From positions 1 to 64,000 of the forward strand of contig JALQPE010001837.1 in NCBI GenBank assembly GCA_030407315.1: DNA of 64,000 nucleotides, read 5' to 3'. The translations under genes were made by a program, and so were the position numbers. Below are positions 42,047-50,965 of the stretch, piece after piece (position 1 is the first letter of the stretch; every line of letters starts with the position of its first letter). This stretch comes from Asparagopsis taxiformis (taxonomy: Eukaryota; Rhodophyta; Florideophyceae; Bonnemaisoniales; Bonnemaisoniaceae). The notes under the pieces were generated by a model that was given only the letters and a program-made list of their open reading frames with translations, searched no databases and was not told the DNA's origin.

Positions 42047-42292
42047 CTAGGCAGAAGTGCGATAGAATCTGCGGCGGCGGTTGGTTTCACGGCCTACTGA
42101 GGTTCGGGAAGAGCCATCACCTTGCTCAAACTGGTGTCTACGACGTTTACCAGGAGCTGAACGAACGTTTGCGGCTGTGGAATTGCCGTTGTTCTTATCG
42201 GTGGAATAATTTCTTGGCTTCCTATTCCTGTTCCTTCGGCGCTGTGTCCTTTTCCTGCCTTCGCGCATAGGCGCAGAGTTCGTATTGCCCTG
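42047..42292 (-). pseudogene. 3' part of an Arg-rich gene split by Gypsy element 2
   Basis: Encodes the basic carboxyl part of the gene that starts at 48431: RKRTQRRRNRNRKPRN, then KRRRHQFEQGDGSS, ending RRRRFYRTSA. The frame continues that of the upstream part once the element and one copy of the 4-bp TSD (CCTG, 42289-42292) are removed. Such Arg-rich tails usually bind RNA. Confidence 0.65.
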
Positions 42293-42664
42293 TGTAGACA
42301 ATCGAGGTTGTGAGATGGAATGTTTACTGCTGATGCCTCTTTTTTTCCTTCATTCTGGGTTTGTCAAGGGCTCTATTTATACTAAACTGCTTTGATGAGC
42401 GGTCGCTATCCACAACCGTTCAGCGTGTAATCGTGGGTAACACTAATGTGTATGATAACCCAGTTTGATTAGACCCTTGCTCTCAATGATCTACTAACTT
42501 GGCCTTCTTAATACGGTTCTCTGTCCGTATGTGTCCTATTATTTGTGCACACACTGTACCGGATGCACTACCCTTACTATTCGTGGGTGGCAAGTGCTAT
42601 TCGTATTTCAATTCTTGATTGTTATGCCAGCTCATAACACGCAAAGCGTGCAAAGCGTGTTACA
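42293..42664 (-). repeat. 3' LTR of Gypsy element 2
   Basis: 372 bp, TGTAACACGC to TTGTCTACA on the minus strand; starts with two copies of CACGCTTTG. Matches 47843-48214. Confidence 0.92.
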
Positions 42665-42700
42665 CTGCCCCAATGGTCTGGAACGTTTTTGTTCCGATCA

Positions 42701-44560
42701 TTAGTTTCTCATACCCACTTGGACACTCGCTTCCTTGACCAATTTGGTCTGTTTTTGCGATATCAAGAACTGTTGCACCATATCCGGTATGTCCTCGTGT
42801 AGCTTTAGCAATGGTTCCCATGTATAATCCGCGACATCTGGTAAACCCTGCCATTCTACCTGAATGAATTTGGAAGTTCCTATAGTGCGCAATGCGTGTA
42901 GCTTTTCTGCCTCCTCATATGTTGCTTCCGAGTGTTCTGCGTGACGTAGTAGCGCATCTGAAGCCTCGATATCCTCTGGGCTAGACATATATATCTGCAT
43001 TCGCGTTGCGTGCACTCGTTCTGTTTTTCCATCCACCAGACCAGTAACTTCATATACCAACGGATGCAGTATTCTCGTCACTCGCCTTGGACCGGTCCAT
43101 TTGAAAAGAAGCTTGTGTCCTTTCTCTTGCGGTCTTTTGACGAGAACAAAATCTCCTAGAGTGAAACTGGGAGTGACAACCTTGGTGTGCTTGTTATGAG
43201 CATGTATCTGCCTTGCTCTTTCGGCGCTTACTCTGTCTGATACATTTTTGTGCACGTTTTCGATAGCTTTTTGCAGTTCATCCAGATTGGTGATTGTGCC
43301 AATTTTGTTGCGAGTTAAATCTCCTCCATGTATGAATCGGAGATCGCCTTGTAGAGAGCTGTCACGTGTAGGCCTGATGCCTGTCATTACTTGTAGTGGG
43401 GTACGACATGTATTGTCTTCGTTCATCCCCAACCTCGCCACCGGTGATTCGTTAAGCACAACTTGTACCATATTGATAATTTTTGGCCAGTCCTGTGGCG
43501 CTAGTTTCAGCTCGGATAACAATGCGCGTATTGTCCTCAACACCTCACGACAGCATCTTTCGACAGTGCCGTTTGCCCACGGACTATAAGCGGTGATAAA
43601 TTGATGCTTGATACCGCAATCTTCTGCAATGTTTTTCATTACAGCGTTCTTAAAATGACTTCCTTGATCCGATACCCACACTCTCATTTTGGAGAAAGTA
43701 GTGATCCAGCGAATAATTTCGGTGGCCACTACTTCAGCGTTGGCGTTTCTAGCGGGACACAGCCAAGTGTACGATGACAAGTCGTCTTTGATGATTAATG
43801 CATACTTTAAGCCTTCCATTCCATGTCCAAGGTACAGGAAGTCGAAGTGTACTACTTCATTCGGCTTCTGGGCTGAAATTGTACCTGATAAGGGACGAGG
43901 AACTCTCTCCCCAGAACGAGAGGTCAGGCAGTGGATGCAAGCTCTGACGAACTCCTTGCAATCGTCTTCCAGTGTCTTCCAATAGTACTGCTCTTTGAGA
44001 ATACATTTGGTGGCGTGCGATCCTCTGTGTCCGCTTCTTCCACAATGAGCAATCACCAGAATTTGGGATTGTAACTCCAGATCTTGTTCAGGGATCCAAA
44101 CCTTTTCATTCATCGTCCATACTGCCCCTGGGATTTTTTTTGCGTTCTTTGGTACTGATTGTTCGTGATGTGTTTGGGAGTTACGCACCGCATCGATTGT
44201 CGGCCATACAAAATCGTCATCGAAAGGTGATCGGACAATGTCTTTGGGTGTCTCTATGTTTCGTACCCTGCGTATTGCAGAGCGCTTCCCTCTATAGCCT
44301 GCTAGCCAGCGTGTCATTATATCTGGCATGACATTGTTTATGCCAGCAATATGTTCAATAGTGTAAGCAAACTTGGAGAGATGCAATGCCCATCTCTGCA
44401 CTTTGGAGACTACGTGTCGTCCCAGTGCTGGCTCCAATGATAGCGGGTTGAACACGAACAGCAGGTTCTTGTGATCAGTGTACACGTGTATAGGTCTCTC
44501 TGTGAGAAGTAGGTAGTCCAGTTTCTTAAAAACTTGCAGTATTGCAAATGCTTCTTTTTC
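42701..44560 (-). CDS. pol: Gypsy element 2 Pol, distal part (RNase H-integrase-chromodomain)
   Basis: Continues the pol frame of 45000-46920 after the TRIM. It starts at the KEAFAILQVFKKLDYLL part of RNase H, with PIHVYTDHKNLLFVF. Integrase: HCGRSGHRGSHATKC to CIHC (zinc), EVVHFDFLYLG (Asp), VWVSDQGSHF (Asp), YSPWANGTVERCCREV (Glu). The end is a chromodomain, FIQVEWQGLPDVADYTWEPL, which in chromoviruses directs integration to marked chromatin. No internal stop. Without the TRIM it would be in frame with the proximal part, so the element was functional-looking before that insertion. Confidence 0.88.
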   Translation of the reverse strand, partial: EKEAFAILQVFKKLDYLLLTERPIHVYTDHKNLLFVFNPLSLEPALGRHVVSKVQRWALHLSKFAYTIEHIAGINNVMPDIMTRWLAGYRGKRSAIRRVRNIETPKDIVRSPFDDDFVWPTIDAVRNSQTHHEQSVPKNAKKIPGAVWTMNEKVWIPEQDLELQSQILVIAHCGRSGHRGSHATKCILKEQYYWKTLEDDCKEFVRACIHCLTSRSGERVPRPLSGTISAQKPNEVVHFDFLYLGHGMEGLKYALIIKDDLSSYTWLCPARNANAEVVATEIIRWITTFSKMRVWVSDQGSHFKNAVMKNIAEDCGIKHQFITAYSPWANGTVERCCREVLRTIRALLSELKLAPQDWPKIINMVQVVLNESPVARLGMNEDNTCRTPLQVMTGIRPTRDSSLQGDLRFIHGGDLTRNKIGTITNLDELQKAIENVHKNVSDRVSAERARQIHAHNKHTKVVTPSFTLGDFVLVKRPQEKGHKLLFKWTGPRRVTRILHPLVYEVTGLVDGKTERVHATRMQIYMSSPEDIEASDALLRHAEHSEATYEEAEKLHALRTIGTSKFIQVEWQGLPDVADYTWEPLLKLHEDIPDMVQQFLISQKQTKLVKEASVQVGMRN

Positions 44561-44637
44561 TGTTGGGATATCCATATAACCAGGCGACATGCCAACTCTA
44601 GTGTCTGCGCAGGCACAACATTCTTTATAGTCTAACA
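44561..44637 (+). repeat. Left LTR of the TRIM (77 bp, 51-bp deletion)
   Basis: Equal to the right LTR apart from 51 bp lost between two copies of GTTGGGATATCCATAT. The solo LTR at 8842 has the long form, so the long form is ancestral. Confidence 0.88.
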
Positions 44638-44648
44638 GGTTATGGGCC
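44638..44648 (+). other. Primer-binding site of the TRIM
   Basis: GGTTATGGGCC is the reverse complement of GGCCCATAACC, the anticodon arm of eukaryotic initiator tRNA-Met. Drosophila copia is known to prime from a tRNA-Met half in this way. Confidence 0.7.
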
Positions 44649-44669
44649 GTTATCGCTAACCGGACTGCG

Positions 44670-44694
44670 TGAGTTCGATTCTCACAAGCACCGC
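44670..44694 (+). other. tRNA-like T-arm and acceptor strand inside the TRIM
   Basis: GTGAG-TTCGATT-CTCAC forms a perfect 5-bp stem with a 7-nt T-loop, including the Pol III B-box core GTTCGATTC, followed by AAGCACC-G like an acceptor 3' strand plus discriminator base. No matching 5' acceptor strand (GGTGCTT) or intact anticodon arm is found upstream, so this is not a working tRNA gene. Confidence 0.5.
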
Positions 44695-44867
44695 TGCATC
44701 ATAATTTATTCAACACGGCGACGCAACTACCGCCAATCACATCACAGCGACGACAAATCCCGCTACGAGAAGTCAACAACAAGACTCTTATCTATTCAAG
44801 ACAGGCTCCAACGCCTCAGGCTACTACGCCTCCTACCGCTTCACCGCTTGCCCAGGGAGCGGGGGCG

Positions 44868-44995
44868 TGTTGGGATATCCATATCCCTCATCTCCTCCCT
44901 GGTCCATCGGCTCCGCTCCGTTGGGATATCCATATAACCAGGCGACATGCCAACTCTAGTGTCTGCGCAGGCACAACATTCTTTATAGTCTAACA
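44868..44995 (+). repeat. Right LTR of the TRIM (128 bp)
   Basis: Full-length LTR of the family. Related copies: solo LTR at 8842-8967 and fragment at 30851-30906. Confidence 0.88.
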
Positions 44996-44999
44996 TTTT

Positions 45000-46920
45000 C
45001 GAAGGTGGACCAGTTTTTCTCCGCATTTTTAAATTCTGAACTGAGGAAAGCCAAAGGATTGTGTCTTTGGTTCCCAATCTCCTTGTCCAGATCTTTGCTG
45101 TCGCATTGTGTCACTACAGCAGCCCAATGTGTATCCGATGCGTCTGTGAAGACACATGTCTCCTTTGCGTTATCTGGGTGTGACAATGTTACTGCGTTTC
45201 GCAAGCTGTCTTGAATAGATGCGAACGAATCGTCATGCTTTGCTCCCCAAGACAGCTTGTGTAAAGGAATATTTTTGATAGCTCGCGTTGTACGTCTACC
45301 TGCTTTTGAATATGCGGCCTCCAATATGTCTCTTAATGGTTGGATGCGTGCTGCGAAGTCTGGAACTGCTTGGGACATCCATTGTATACAGTATACGTAT
45401 TGGGACAGTTCCCCAGCTGTCTGTGGTGTTTGCACATCCTTAAGACCGCTTAACCGTCTCGGGTCGAACTGTATTCCGCTGGCGGATATTATTCGGCCAC
45501 ACCAGTGGAGCGTTTTAGAAAATAAGATACTCTTGCGGGCAGATACTTTGAGTCCGTGTTTCCTGCATATTGCTAGGAATTTTTCAAGTCCCTGTAGTAG
45601 TCCTTCCTCGTTTGCATGATGTAGAGCGAAGTCATCCAACCATGCTTTAACCATGTGTTGCAGTTCACTAAACAACGGTTGTACACGGCACTGGAAATTA
45701 CTTCCAGAGTTTCGTCCACCTTGTAATGTGCGTAGGGACACCCAGGTCGCTTCTGGGGTCATAAATGCATGAGCTTCCTGTGTATCCTTATCTGCAGGTA
45801 GTTGCCAGTACCCACTTGTAAAGTCAATTGACGCGAATACCGAACTATTTGCCATATCGGAGAACTCGCTGGGAATGTGTGGCATCGGCCATGCCATGGG
45901 CTGTGTACAAGCATTCACAGGCCTCAGATCGAAAGTAATCCTGTATTTGTTCGTTCCAGGTTTGGCCACTAAGAGTGGAGCTGCAGCCCATGCTGAGTTT
46001 GGATATTTCTTAATAAATCCAAACCTCTCCGCCCGGTCCGTGAAAGATTTGATATAGGCGCGTTGAGCTGTTGAGTAGTGTCTCACTTTGGTTTTGACAG
46101 GTTTGCTGCCCTTCTTGAGCTTAATTCTCATTGGTTCCACTGATGCTGGCGGATCTTGTCCCAACCTGCAGCGTAGCACGTCCTTGTATTCGCTTATAAT
46201 GTGTCGTAATTTTTGTTCTCCTTTCTTAGATATTCCTTCTTTGATGGCAGCCTGTATCATTGTCTCGCAAGCTTCGTTAATTTCTATAGTTGTGTCATTT
46301 CCGAGCTCCATATCATCATCTTCGTCGTCTGTTTCGTCGTCTGCGTCTGAATGGAATAGCCCAGTATTAGCATACACGTGTGCGATGGAACCCTTTTCAT
46401 ATTCATCCATTGGGAGTATTGCTCCCACATCTACGTCACCGTTGAACCTCGCGCTTGCTGCCGCAAGCATCTCTTTTGCATCCAGTCCTAGTGCTGCTAG
46501 CAATTGACGGCTCAGTAACTGATCTTTCACGGGCCTTGTAGCCACGTGGAATGTTACGTTCCGTAGGGTTAGAGAAGTTCCATGTCTGATTAGCAATTCG
46601 ATATTTAGAGTTGCTTGCCGGTCGCATTCAACATATATGCGTTTTCCTTGGATGTCTTGCTCAACAGCGAGGTCATACTTGCGCGGGGTTGCAAATTTAT
46701 TGCAAGTTAAACTTGCACCTCGCGCAAGTAGAGTATTGAGGAGTGATGGGCACATTAAATTGATGTCTGATCCTATATCAGGGCATAAAACTCTGGTTTC
46801 CACCCCAGCGAATATAGTTCGCAGAGTTGCACTCTCATCGAGTTTTTTCTGGCATTGTTGCCTGTAATTTAGCAACCTTTTTAGACTCTGAAACCGCCTT
46901 CTTTGCGTTAAGTTTAGCAT
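45000..46920 (-). CDS. pol: Gypsy element 2 Pol, proximal part (PR-RT-start of RNase H)
   Basis: Begins in the +1 frame relative to gag with an 86-bp overlap. Protease: VLCPDIGSDINLM, with D-I-G rather than D-T/S-G. RT: MAWPMPHIPSEFSDM, SSVFASIDFTSGYWQLPADK, LRTLQGGRNSGSNFQ and the active site KAWLDDFALHH. RNase H: CVFTDASDTHWAAVV, then NWSTFE, where the TRIM cuts in. The remainder is at 44560-42701, and the codons join as NWSTFEKEAFAILQ across the deleted insertion. Nothing else disrupts it. The frame start is unclear because expression probably depends on frameshifting from gag. Confidence 0.88.
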
Positions 46921-47767
46921 ACAGCTCTTTCTTCAGTTCTGCTGAAGTGTTGGTGCAGTACCGGAGTAAATGCTTTTCTGTACATGCAGGATTGAGACAG
47001 GGTGGTTTTGTTTCATTGCCTCCTTCGCCGTGTTCTTTGGTGGCGTAGACATTTTTCTTCGGCCTATAAACGCTCTTGTTACCATTAGTATTGTGCTTAT
47101 GATTGTGTTGTACGTTCGATATGGCCTTTCGAGAGCTCGCTGCACCTTTCTCAATATGCTCTGCTTGCTTTGCTACATAGCGTAAGAATGTTTTCCAGTC
47201 TGTTTGCAGCGCTGGAATGTAGTTAAAATCGTTCTTGATTTGTGCTTTGAGAGCCGGAGGATATAGATGATTTGACAATAGGAACGTTGCCATTTTTGGG
47301 TTTTGGTCTTTGAATGTACCATATCCTGTACTTGCCATACGTTTGTCAAACTCCACAGCAAGTTGGAAGACACGGGCTTTTGGACTCCGTATTTTTGTGT
47401 CCATGCGCATGCCTACTAGGCATGACTCTATCACAGCCGAATCCGGCTCTTCTGGTGTTGCTGCATTCGCAATGTTTGTGATAACTTGTTTGACATGTTC
47501 TTCAGTGATATCTTCCATGCTATCAGCTCCTTCCACATCGTCGAAGTAGCCAAAAGAGAACATAGATCGTAGTAGCTCCGGATCCACTGATATGAGATAA
47601 GAAGCAGGCACCATGTTGGTACCATCTTTCGCCTTCTCGGCGATTTCAAGCTCGTACCTTTCGCGTTCCTTCTGGAACGAAACTGCATCTGCTGGGTCCA
47701 CACTATCCAAAATTGGATAGTTGATTGGTTGGAATATGGCCGGTTCCCTTTGCTTCTTGGGTGGCAT
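46835..47767 (-). CDS. gag: Gypsy element 2 Gag
   Basis: 310 residues starting MPPKKQREPAIFQPINYPIL. The capsid part includes CLVGMRMDTKIRSPKARVFQ and MATFLLSNHLYPPALKAQIK. A zinc-knuckle-like motif CLNPACTEKHLLRYC has four residues between the first two Cys, a form different from the retroviral CCHC. The Lys-rich end overlaps pol, which lies in the +1 frame. Confidence 0.85.
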   Translation of the reverse strand: MPPKKQREPAIFQPINYPILDSVDPADAVSFQKERERYELEIAEKAKDGTNMVPASYLISVDPELLRSMFSFGYFDDVEGADSMEDITEEHVKQVITNIANAATPEEPDSAVIESCLVGMRMDTKIRSPKARVFQLAVEFDKRMASTGYGTFKDQNPKMATFLLSNHLYPPALKAQIKNDFNYIPALQTDWKTFLRYVAKQAEHIEKGAASSRKAISNVQHNHKHNTNGNKSVYRPKKNVYATKEHGEGGNETKPPCLNPACTEKHLLRYCTNTSAELKKELYAKLNAKKAVSESKKVAKLQATMPEKTR

Positions 47768-47842
47768 CTTGCCTGGATTCGGGCAACTTCAGTATTCACT
47801 CCACAATTCTCGAAGCTCTCGCGCGAGTAGTACAGAAATTTC

Positions 47843-48214
47843 TGTAGACAATCGAGGTTGTGAGATGGAATGTTTACTGCTGATGCCTCTTTTTTTCCTT
47901 CATTCTGGGTTTGTCAAGGGCTCTATTTATACTAAACTGCTTTGATGAGCGGTCGCTATCCACAACCGTTCAGCGTGTAATCGTGGGTAACACTAATGTG
48001 TATGATAACCCAGTTTGATTAGACCCTTGCTCTCAATGATCTACTAACTTGGCCTTCTTAATACGGTTCTCTGTCCGTATGTGTCCTATTATTTGTGCAC
48101 ACACTGTACCGGATGCACTACCCTTACTATTCGTGGGTGGCAAGTGCTATTCGTATTTCAATTCTTGATTGTTATGCCAGCTCATAACACGCAAAGCGTG
48201 CAAAGCGTGTTACA
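47843..48214 (-). repeat. 5' LTR of Gypsy element 2
   Basis: 372 bp, no difference seen from 42293-42664. TATAAATA at 47925-47932 (minus strand). Confidence 0.92.
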
Positions 48215-48431
48215 CCTGTTGTGGGCTAATTTTTTCATCTTGGTTCGTATCCGAACCCCTTGCTGCGATACTATTGACCTTTTTCTCTGCCGCCGATTTC
48301 TTCTTCTCGTCAGCCTTTCTCTCCTTTTCCATACGCTCTTTTTCCTGCCTTTCCACGATCATTTCGTCAAGTGGACGATCAATGTTGATCGGGTAGACGG
48401 TGTTCAACGAGCGGATGCGTAGGATAGTCAT
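48215..48431 (-). pseudogene. 5' part of an Arg-rich gene with a UAP56-binding-like motif
   Basis: From the ATG at 48431 the product starts MTILRIRSLNTVYPINIDRP followed by LDEMIVERQEKERMEKER and a Lys/Glu-rich helix. The segment RPLDEMIVERQ resembles the UAP56-binding motif (consensus near LDDIIK) of mRNA-export adaptors such as ALY/Yra1 and UIF, which also have Arg-rich tails like the one encoded at 42292-42047. The Gypsy element cuts after codons for SPQQ. With it and one TSD copy removed, the coding parts total 459 bp, 152 residues in one frame. The upstream frame extends to 48518 but without a better start. The adaptor role is inferred from two weak features. Confidence 0.55.
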
Positions 48432-48800
48432 TTGGATGGAATTGAAAAGCTGGAGGAAGGAGGAAGGCAGGGTGATGGAGATGTTGAGGTTGTGGTTGTG
48501 ATTGCTAGGAGGAAACATGAAGCATTTGTTAAATATGGATTGGATTGAGACTAGAATATGATTTGAAGGAGAGGGTTCAATGTTGTGAGGTGATTCTGAG
48601 GAGAAGAAAGCATTTTTGAGACGTGATAATTTCGGTTTACATTACGAGGGAGTGGAAAGGTAAGAGAAAGAATGTGATAATTCGCGTGGAGTCGGTTTGC
48701 ATGAAAGGGAAAGCAACTGGTTTGCATTGATATCTAGTGGACGGAATGGTGAATGCGTGGGATATGATAAAAATATTTTCATTGTCAGTCTGTTACCAGC
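48432..48800. other. Intergenic, nothing recognised
   Basis: Region between the divergent Arg-rich gene and the LPMO-like pseudogene. No TATA box is obvious for either. Confidence 0.35.
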
Positions 48801-49570
48801 CAGCCATGTAGGCTTCGTCTATCGTATATATGCATTTTCCATCAGAGATTATTATCGACCACACTTCACAGCTGGTAGACGCGGTGGTCCACCGGGTTCC
48901 GATACCTTTTCCCAGCTTGTAGGGGCAAATTTTAATTGGACTCCTTTCGAACCTACAGCTAGATCGTTTTTCTGACGAGTCGGAGTGTGTGGAGATGAAA
49001 AGGGAAAACCGCAGGACCACATGCGCGGAGGAAAGTACTATCACAACGCGAAGATTGTCAGGAGTTATAAGAAGAACGGTGTTATTAAGATGCACGTAAC
49101 ATTAGTGGCGAATCATTTTGGATTTATGGTGTTCCACATATGCAACGTCGCGAAATGCGGAGGGGAAATATCAGAGAGTTGTTTCAAAAAACGGTCATTG
49201 TTCACTATTGAAGCGGACGGGAGCTGCAACTTGTGAGAAACCTACTGAGAAAAGGTGTAGGCCTATAGATAAAAACTATCCTGAAAGGCGGTATCCGCCT
49301 TGTACAAAGGGTAGAAGAGGAGTCGAACAATATGATCAGACAGTGGTACAATATGCCTTGCCGAAAGATATGACATGTAAACATTGCGTTCTGCATTGGT
49401 ATTGGGCTAGTAATCAAGAGTGTAATACGGTTGGTCTTCTGAGCTATCAAGACCGGGTTGCTAAAAGGTTTTTACCCCGGGAATGTAGAAGAAGAGGTCA
49501 GCCGAATTGTGGCGGGAGAAAAAATCCTCAAGAGTTTTATAGTTGTTCTGATATTCGTATTGATCCTTGA
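48801..49570 (+). pseudogene. LPMO-like (AA15/chitin-binding type 4) gene, broken
   Basis: The piece after 48976 reads RVGVCGDEKGKPQDH, GGKYYHNAKIVRSY and HVTLVANHFGFMVFHICN. The other frame, to 49570, reads ALPKDMTCKHCVLHWYWASN, then NPQEFYSCSDIRID. These match the lytic polysaccharide mono-oxygenase pattern: a CGxCGD turn, the second copper His in 'ANH.G', a 'LP...TC..CVL.W' strand and a final 'F..C.DI'. These enzymes oxidatively cut chitin or cellulose outside the cell. A TGA at 48973-48975 breaks the frame, and a +1 change falls between 49180 and 49240, perhaps at a run of six A. The amino-terminal His that must follow the signal peptide could not be located, so the gene is also incomplete or its first exon is elsewhere. 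Confidence 0.6.
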
Positions 49571-50865
49571 ATAGTGGGTGTATATTGTTTGTTTATGCTC
49601 CCCTTCGCTAGAAATGGACAATTTATTGTTGCTGGTGAGCACAAGCACGTACTGTTCGTTTGAATCTATTCAATTTCCTTCAGTATCCGACTAGCTGTCA
49701 GAACTGGAAGAACTCATTTTCAATGGGTATGAGAAGTTGTGCTATGAGGCCCTTTCTTCCATAGTGGTTGAAAATATAGCTGCAGATCTTTCGTGAATCT
49801 TTCAAAACGCCCATAAATAAGTATATGTATGATGCATATGCTGTGTTAAAGGAAGTAATGGTATCTCGCCTTCATTGAGGATCGAGTGTTAGAGAGACGA
49901 AAAAGTCCGTCTACCTCGAGAGACCGATCGCCAGCAATGTGATAGATTGTTCTGCTGCATCATGACCATCCTGACACTGTCAAGATTCCTTTCACCAGAT
50001 TTATACTCAAATTTCTCTTCCGTTCATCCAGAAATAACCAACCTGACTGTCAGCCATCAGCATCTGCACTCACACCTGGGATGCGGCAAGAGCTAGGTCA
50101 GTCATGCACACCATAATGCCGCGCGTTCAAACCTAATGCTCCTATTGTCCACGATGCAATTCAGGATATGCGCTGTTTACTGAACATATCCTTCTCCAAA
50201 TATTATTTATAGTTGCCTCTCATCTCTTGTCTATCACGCGTGGATCGCGTAAATGTCTAACATCATGTTCTCGATTGTACTTTCCGATATCTCAAGTCGC
50301 CCGCTTCATTCATGATGACCACTTTTGCTTACATTGGTAAAACTATTCTACTGTTCCCCTGTCACTCTGATTCTAGCGCATGCCCCCTTGTAGTTTCATT
50401 GCCACTCATTTTCAGTGTATTTCTCATGCCCTGTGTAATTCGTTCCCTTCCATGAGATGTACCCAACTTTGGTGCATCCAAGTTATACGTCATATATGTA
50501 TAGCCGCTGTGACAGCATTACTCTCCTACCATGGATTACAGTTTGTCTTTCCTCAACTCGACCAAATCCACCTCAGTTCTGTGCCCTACCCTCCTTCTCT
50601 CCTTTCTCAGACCCTATTCCGCTCCATTATAATCTCTGAATCTAGACAGATCCCTATCCTTTAACGCGGCTCTACAATTCAACTGCCCTGCCATGATCGC
50701 AATCTGCAAGGCGCATGCAAACACCTTACATCTCCCATTCATACACAATTCATTCTAAGATCTGCCGCACTCACCCAATCAGTTGGTGATTGAATGTTGG
50801 TGATCATTTGACCACTTTCTTTCCACACACTCACAGTGATCAACTGATCTCCCTCCTCCAACCAC
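49571..50865. other. Intergenic, nothing recognised
   Basis: AT-rich spacer before the Cys-repeat gene. A 94-codon frame at 50380-50664 has no signal or domain and is not called. Confidence 0.4.
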
Positions 50866-50873
50866 TATTTAAA
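50866..50873 (+). promoter_or_regulatory. TATA-like box of the Cys-repeat gene
   Basis: TATTTAAA 100 bp upstream of the ATG at 50966. Confidence 0.4.
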
Positions 50874-50965
50874 CCCTTCCGACTTCACCTTCGAACATCA
50901 ACTCGCCACTCATCCCCACTCCCCCGTCTCAACATACACCTCTTCTCCTCATTGTACTTCTCATC

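Larger units (their letters stand above)
44561..44995 (+). mobile_element. Miniature LTR element (TRIM) nested in Gypsy pol
   Basis: 435 bp, no coding capacity. LTRs of 77 bp (44561-44637) and 128 bp (44868-44995) start TGTTGGGATATCC and end CTAACA; they are the same except for 51 bp missing from the first, bounded by a 16-bp direct repeat GTTGGGATATCCATAT. Exact TSD TTTTC at 44556-44560 and 44996-45000. Just inside the left LTR is GGTTATGGGCC, the primer site also used by Copia 52254 and matching the initiator-tRNA-Met anticodon arm. A polypurine tract AGGGAGCGGGGGCG precedes the right LTR. It must be moved by enzymes of another element, most likely a Copia with the same primer site. Confidence 0.88.
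42293..48214 (-). mobile_element. Gypsy LTR retrotransposon with chromodomain, carrying a nested TRIM
   Basis: Minus orientation. Two 372-bp LTRs (42293-42664 and 47843-48214), no differences seen, TSD CCTG (42289-42292 and 48215-48218). It encodes gag and a full Gypsy pol with a carboxyl chromodomain. Pol is cut at the RNase H region by a 435-bp miniature LTR element with TSD TTTTC. Without that insertion the element would be 5,482 bp. LTRs contain TATAAATA (minus strand, 42375-42382 and 47925-47932). It sits inside a host coding sequence, in the same orientation. Confidence 0.92.

Noticed and set aside
44638..44700. A complete tRNA gene inside the TRIM
   Set aside because: Only the T-arm and a 3' acceptor-like strand are convincing. 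No matching 5' acceptor strand, D-arm or anticodon arm could be paired, and the segment overlaps the primer site.
44868..44995. Hammerhead ribozyme in the TRIM LTRs (retrozyme)
   Set aside because: The conserved CTGATGA and GAAA core was looked for on both strands of the LTR and is absent.
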